NCBI RefSeq assembly: GCF_019578655.1
Contig: NC_063257.1
Location: forward strand, 15,438,001 to 15,502,000
Direction of reading: 5' to 3'
Source of the DNA: Ricinus communis
Taxonomy: Eukaryota > Streptophyta > Magnoliopsida > Malpighiales > Euphorbiaceae
DNA: 64,000 bases
Shown: positions 59,201 to 64,000 of the stretch, piece by piece
How positions within the stretch are numbered: the stretch's first letter is position 1
How the letters are laid out: the number at the start of each line of letters is the position of its first letter
Position numbers and translations under genes: made by a program
Notes under the pieces: model-generated
Database searches by the model: none
The model's input: only the letters and a program-made list of their open reading frames with translations
Told to the model about the DNA's origin: nothing

Positions 59201-60287
59201 ACTAGTATGAATTGATTCTGATAAGAATTCTCTTTCCCTCAAATAAAAATGTAAAAGGCAAAGGCATATTTACAGAAATTGTGCCAAAATTGAATCCCAT
59301 AGCCCATTAACCTTATGGCAAAAAATTATTTATTTAGCAAAAGTCAGATGGCATTGATTCAAAATGTCATTAAATTTTGATACATATAGTTGGTATATAT
59401 TAAATTTTGATACATATAGTTGGTATATATAATCATTTTATCACTTGTAAACTTTTAGTTGGGGGCATCAACATTTGCAATTTGTATAATTTCTTAATGG
59501 TGAAAAGAAAAAAAAAAGAGCAAATTAAGATGGCTATTATACATAAACAAAATAAACACAATTGATAACAAGGGAATCTTATGGTTTATTTAATTGAAAT
59601 TAAGCAACTAAGTAAAAGAATAAGCAAACAATCTGGAAACCTCATTGTTTGCAACTATATTGAAAGGGAGCAAAATAAAATAATAAAGAAATAACTGATA
59701 TTTAATGGAATAAACCTACAATAATTTGAATCAGAAACTAGTAAGTTGCTAATAAATTGAGCTTCAAGTTGGCAGCATTTCTGAGCTTCAAATTCTATTT
59801 ATTCATTCAATTTTGACATTGTATATTGGCAGCATAATATAGCCAAGCTCTTGAAAGTTATATGAATAAATAGAATCCATGTGAGAAAAATTTATTTTTA
59901 TTGTTTTTTTTCTCCTAACTGGGATAGTTCCAGTAATATTAATACATAAAAATATCAAAACTGGAATAGAAGAGAAGGTGGGCAATTACAAAATGAAATT
60001 CAACAATTAGACATCTAGAATAATCCAAGAAAGCATACCTAGATAAATCTTCAAATAACGAGTGGAGAGAAGAGAGGCGGTGCAGCAAGAGGAGGGGACA
60101 AAAAAAATTATTTTGTTAGGTTTTAGATTTTTTTTTTTTGAAAGCGGTGGCACAAAAGTAAAGAAGTAAAAGATTTTATTAGGATTGTCATACTAGGTCT
60201 TAATTGTTATATTTTACTTTTTATCCTTTTTATTTTATTTGCTTTCACTTTTATATATAATTATTTTCTCTTTTATCTTTTAAAATT
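56270..60287. other. AT-rich intergenic DNA, no supported gene
   Basis: Long AT-rich tracts. Around 60025-60130 there is a GC-richer, minus-strand leader-like patch (CCTCCTCTTGCTGCACCGCC, then ATCTAG|GTATGC resembling a splice donor), but no exon could be attached. Open frames at 56929-57120 and 59803-59985 show no known features. Confidence 0.4.
59371..59430. repeat. Exact 30-bp tandem duplication
   Basis: The 30-bp unit starting TAAATTTTGATACATATAG is present twice without change, which points to a recent slippage event. Confidence 0.95.
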
Positions 60288-60519
60288 TACGAGTTGTAAA
60301 TGGATTGAGTCGGGTTGACACGACTCAATATGATATGAAAAATTAAACAGGTTACAACGGGTTCACAAATCAATCAGCTATACCACTAGTTTCAAGCCGT
60401 GTCATAAACAGATCAACCCATTTACTGACCCGAAGTTGCTAAGGCTCAACTCTAACCCGTATTTTTTTTCGTGTTTGGCGAATCGGGTTTGCGTATCATG
60501 ACCCATTTTGACACCCTTA
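60288..60519. mobile_element. Short hAT-like MITE, ~232 bp
   Basis: The left end TACGAGTTGTAAATGG mirrors the right end reversed, TAAGGGTGTCAAAATGG. Flanking TAAAATTT (60281-60288) and TAAAATAT (60520-60527) look like an 8-bp target duplication with one mismatch. CGGGTTGACACGACTC and TAACCCGT subterminal motifs are typical of this class. It has no reading frame apart from an unrelated overlapping one (60402-60683). Confidence 0.75.
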
Positions 60520-60540
60520 TAAAATATAAGTAACTGAACT

Positions 60541-61241
60541 TCATTAATGTTAAACAATTTCCGCAAGTGCACGGATAGTAAAGAGTGAATATGAATATCG
60601 TTCACATGAGAATATTGATACCAAGTACCAGTCCTAATTGTATTTCCACAATCTAATAAAATCGAATAGTTATAGTTGAACAAATAACTAATAAGAAAAG
60701 AGCACTTAAAGCTAATAATAATTTTTTCAAATCTAATAATTAAAAACTAGAGCTCGAATTTGTTTCATTAGCTATTACTCGGATTACAAGATATTTTCAC
60801 AATCCAAATCATTAACTTAGTCAAGAGTAAATCACTTAAATTATTTAGAGTCTCTTTCAAGCTCATCTAAGAATACCAAAGTCAATTAGAGCATATTTTC
60901 ATGGTCACGTCCCTTAGCAATATATGGCTCCCGAAGGATTCATCTCCTTTCGTGATTGTGGTTTCTAAGTTTTACAAGTCTATGAGCTGATAAATCATGC
61001 AACTTTCATTGTCTCTAATTTACCCAAATATATGTATTTAATCAATGCCTAAAATCAAATACAAGGACAAATCAAAAGCAGCTCATAAAATTGACTAAAA
61101 ATTAATTAATTAAAAGAAAATAAAGATCCAAACAAGTGATAGACTAGCTATGCAAATCTAAACCCTAAGAAGAGTTTAGCCGCGTATGTTTGCAGCAATA
61201 CACATAAACATCATTAAAGAAATCAAACAAGAAAAAGAAAT
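60541..61241. repeat. Dispersed non-coding repeat (GCAAGTGCACGG start), interrupted
   Basis: It starts near CCGCAAGTGCACGGATAGTAAAG and passes through GGTCACGTCCCTTAG and CTCCTTTCGTGATTGTGG. It has the style of the insertion at 9850-10884 but is strongly diverged from it. LTR B is inserted at 61242, so its other end lies outside the window or is lost. The class is unknown to me by name. Confidence 0.45.
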
Positions 61242-62006
61242 TGTAACACCCGGAATTTTTTTATATATTTAATAATGAGTTTTTATTTAAGTTAATTTTA
61301 GCTTTATTTTTATTCGGTTTAATTGGAATGATTTAAATACAAATTTTGAATGTTCATGTTAGATAAATAAATGAGTTATTTTCTATACCCAATTAGTTTG
61401 AAATTTTAAGAAATTATTCAAGTAAATTATTTGAGAAATGATTATATTTTGGTTATTCAAATTTTTTTCCAAATGCATATTTATATAAGTAAAATTATAT
61501 ATTGGAAAATTATGGTAGAATTGTAAAGGATGTTTATAAAAGAATTTTGGGAAAATTGGTATTATAATTGATTAGTAGTATTAAATTTTAAGTTGGAAAT
61601 TGATTATTTAATTTAATTGTGTGTAGGATTTAATTGGAGGATTATTTTGGAATAAGGATTAAAAGTATAATGTTATTTTTATGGGGTTTTAATGGAAATT
61701 TGTGAGTTTGGTATTTTCGTAAATAAATATGTCGGTCAGGGGTATTTTTGTAATTGTGTATTTTCAATAATTCGGATTTGGCCCAAATTAAATAGTTAAG
61801 GGCTTAATTGAAAGGCTAAAAGAAGTTTGGGGGTCAAATTGGAATTCTGCAGGATGAAATTGTAAGTAATTAAGAAAGTTGAGGGACCAAATTGTAATAA
61901 GGAAAAGTTCAGGGGTCAAATGTCGATATTGAAGGGAAAGAAATCGGGGAAGAAGAGAGGAAGAGAGAGAAAAAGCGGGCGTCAGCGAGAAGGAAGGAGG
62001 TCAGGG

Positions 62007-62345
62007 TCATGTCACCGGTGGCGCGATCAAGGTAAGCGCGGCAGCAATGAGGCGTAAATCGCGACGTGTGGCGGCCGGCTTCCGGCTTCCGGTGGCCTTC
62101 CGGCCGATCTCGGTGGCGATCAACTCCCTTGGAGAGCTTCCTTTGGCGGCCGGGCTTTGGTGGCCGGAGGAGAGAGTTCCGGCGAAGTGGAGGCAGCCGC
62201 ATTTTTGGGCTTTTCCGGCAAGATCCGGCGGAGGATGGACGATCGGAGGACGTATCCCGACTCTCCTCTGCTCAAGCTTCGCGATGGCACTGATTTCGTG
62301 GCGATCGGGCTTCGTTTGCAAATCGACGGTCGAGATCGTCCGCAA
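62007..62345 (-). other. Antisense open frame in the GC-rich core of LTR B
   Basis: A 112-codon frame with RTISTVDLQTKPDR and RELIATEIGRKA, homologous and in the same frame as part of the antisense frame in LTR A. Several sense-strand frames are also open (62047-62415, 62157-62564), as expected for GC-rich DNA. Coding status is doubtful. Confidence 0.3.
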
Positions 62346-63379
62346 ATCTCTCCGGATGATCGGGTGTCAGATCGGAAAATCGGAAGCGGGGATCGTCATC
62401 AGCGCATCGTTGTGAGTCCGATGGTGTGTTCGGATCGTCGATCGGACTCCGGCGGCCGGAGGCGAGTCGACCGAGCGATCGAGCGTCTCAGTAATTTTCT
62501 TTGGCCTGTTAATTTTAGAAATTCTTGGTTTATTTGTGTTTATTGGGTTATATTGTGTATTTGATGATATTGTGAGTCAAAAATAATTGTCTGTCAGCTG
62601 CCTGCCTTGTGTTTTGTGCTGTGTGGCGGAGTCGGGAAATAGTGAAGTTTGGGGACCCGACTCCTATTGTTTGAATCGTTAAGTATTTGGAGTGTTTTTC
62701 TGGCAGGTCCTGGACCCGTTTTTATGGGGGGTAATGTTCGTGTTGTAGAGGAGGTTCTGCCGGATTTTCGGTAGAATTCTCCTGAGTCGAGATTCTTAGA
62801 CAGTCAGTCCTAGGAGTCTAGACCTAAGATTAAAGATCGATTGTTTCATCGTTTTGATAAATTATTTTCCGTGACTAGATTGTCAGTTCGTTCGGCTCGC
62901 TCCTACCGAGGCACCGGAGCAGAGCTAGGAGGTCGCCAAACTTGTGAGTTAAAGTCATTTAATCTTTGCGCTATTGCTAGTCTGATTTTAATATGCTATT
63001 TAGAATTTGTGCTTAATATGATTATTAGTATCGCAAAATAAATGATTTCACTTGATTATTAATATTTGAAATAATATAAATATTATTATTAGTATGTTAT
63101 AATAAGATAAACGGTATTATTTTTCCCCTCACAAATTGCACGTTGTTTTACCTTAAATCTTTAATCTTTATTTCGATATGTGTTGGTTGAGTTCATCAGA
63201 CAATGATATTTATTATATGTGATGATTGCGTTTTGGGAAATGTGGCTTGTAGAACATGCCGCCTGATGGGTTACATCAGGACCGCGTGCGCACCGATAAT
63301 AATCATGGACATGTAATAAGATATTTATGGGTTTGCCCTGGTCGAGCATGGCTCTCTGGGCTGATTTGTGTAAATTGCC

Positions 63380-63567
63380 GGAGGTAAGGTCCCTGGTCGA
63401 GCATTGCTCTCGGGGCGCCAGTCTTATTGGATTAAGAGAGCCGAATGGCTACTAGATTTCTTATTTGGATACTTAAGTGACCAGACTGGAGGTAAGGTCC
63501 CTGGTCGAGCATTGCTCTCGGGGCGCCAGTCTTATTGGATTAAGAGAGCCGAATGGCTACTAGATTT
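63380..63567 (+). repeat. Identical 80-bp direct repeat, 108-bp period
   Basis: The stretch starting GGAGGTAAGGTCCCTGGTCG is identical over 80 bp at 63380-63459 and 63488-63567. LTR A has the same two modules (about 55510-55555 and 55585-55640) but well diverged from each other. Confidence 0.92.
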
Positions 63568-64000
63568 TGGGGTTTAGGGTTCTACCGAGCCACTCGTCCC
63601 GTAAAAGTAAAAATATATTTTTATTTATTCATTTATTTATTTATTATGGTATGATTATAATATGGATTGTATTCACGTGCATGGTTGATATATTGATTCG
63701 AATGATCAATATTTTCTATGAAGAAAGTAATAGGGTATGATTATAGTATGATTGGTATTTATGTGCATGGTTTGATATACTGATTTGAATAATCTATATT
63801 TTCTGAGAAGAATGCAATAGTCCCCAAATTATTTGATTTTAACTCACTCTCGAGACTGACAGTCTCCATTTATATTTTTTTTTCAGATTCGTGACTGTTA
63901 GTTCTCTCGCGACTCTTATTCAGTAACCCGACTCCTTCATCATCGGGTGATGTATTTGATTTGGTATGTAAATTGGTAAATCTTAGATTCTCCGCAGTAG

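Larger units (their letters stand above)
61242..64000 (+). mobile_element. LTR B (TGTAACACCC family), truncated by window end
   Basis: It starts TGTAACACCCGGA after GAAAT and is colinear with solo LTR A across its whole visible length. The last bases (GATTCTCCGCAGTAG) match LTR A at about 55970-55985, so about 245 bp should lie beyond the window. It shares the GC-rich core (about 61930-62500), GGCAGGTCCTGGACCCGTT and the CTGGTCGAG modules. Whether it is solo or the 5' LTR of a full element cannot be decided here. Confidence 0.88.

Noticed and set aside
53405..64000. One large Gypsy element with LTR A and LTR B as its two LTRs.
   Set aside because: The interval 56229-61241 has no gag or pol, LTR A has its own target duplication, and the interrupted AT-rich repeat continues directly after it.
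1..64000. CRISPR-like or other prokaryotic repeat systems.
   Set aside because: Splicing, AT-rich introns, LTR elements and LINEs show plant nuclear DNA. The regular arrays seen are minisatellites without spacer structure.
1..64000. tRNA, rRNA or organelle-derived inserts.
   Set aside because: I found no tRNA-like box A/box B pair, rRNA stretch or recognisable plastid or mitochondrial gene; a tRNA search program could still find something I missed.

Overview
This is a transposon-rich, AT-rich stretch of nuclear DNA from a plant, almost certainly a eudicot. The evidence is a plant-type nodulin-like/NFD4 transporter gene with a spliced intron, Sirevirus-type Copia elements primed by initiator tRNA-Met, L1-type LINE remnants, Gypsy-type LTRs and hAT-like MITEs. 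The overall style would suit a Euphorbiaceae such as castor, but that is only an impression. I see one convincing host gene, no rRNA or tRNA gene and no CRISPR array.

Layout. 1-2817: AT-rich MITE-like sequence, then a composite dispersed repeat (R1) with an internal minisatellite. 2818-6590: a non-coding block resembling LTR/UTR sequence of large Gypsy elements, with a run of about twenty ~34-bp tandem repeats. 6590-14665: a decayed Sirevirus-like Copia element on the minus strand: 5' LTR, PBS, gag, protease, integrase, RT, RNase H and an extra post-pol ORF. It is interrupted by an insertion at about 9850-10884, and no 3' LTR is visible. 14693-16386: three head-to-tail copies of a ~650-bp TIR element with 8-bp spacers. 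16387-18930: AT-rich sequence.

18930-33804: a clear nested stack. An L1-type LINE remnant is split at a 5-bp target site by a complete but dead Sirevirus-like Copia (19503-32914, plus strand). That Copia has been hit twice by ~2-kb solo LTRs of one other family (23551-25727 and 28630-30602), each with its own target duplication. 34172-36270 is an inverted copy (R2) of the R1 composite. 38191-39458 is a lone ~620-bp unit split by a 642-bp hAT-like element.

40736-43123 (minus) is the only intact gene: a two-exon, 521-residue membrane protein of the nodulin-like/NUCLEAR FUSION DEFECTIVE 4 branch of the major facilitator superfamily, with a MITE in its intron. 43124-53404 is AT-rich intergenic DNA holding repeat fragments, microsatellites and one hAT-like element. 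53405-56228 is a 2.8-kb solo LTR (TGTAATACCC...) inside an AT-rich MITE. 61242-64000 is a second LTR of the same family, cut by the window edge. Each has a GC-rich core and a long antisense reading frame.

No set of genes here works as a pathway. What can be read is a history of insertions, with several target-site duplications placed to the base. The less ordinary elements are the post-pol ORF shared by the two Sirevirus-like copies, the tandem 650-bp TIR units, and the palindrome-rich LTRs.
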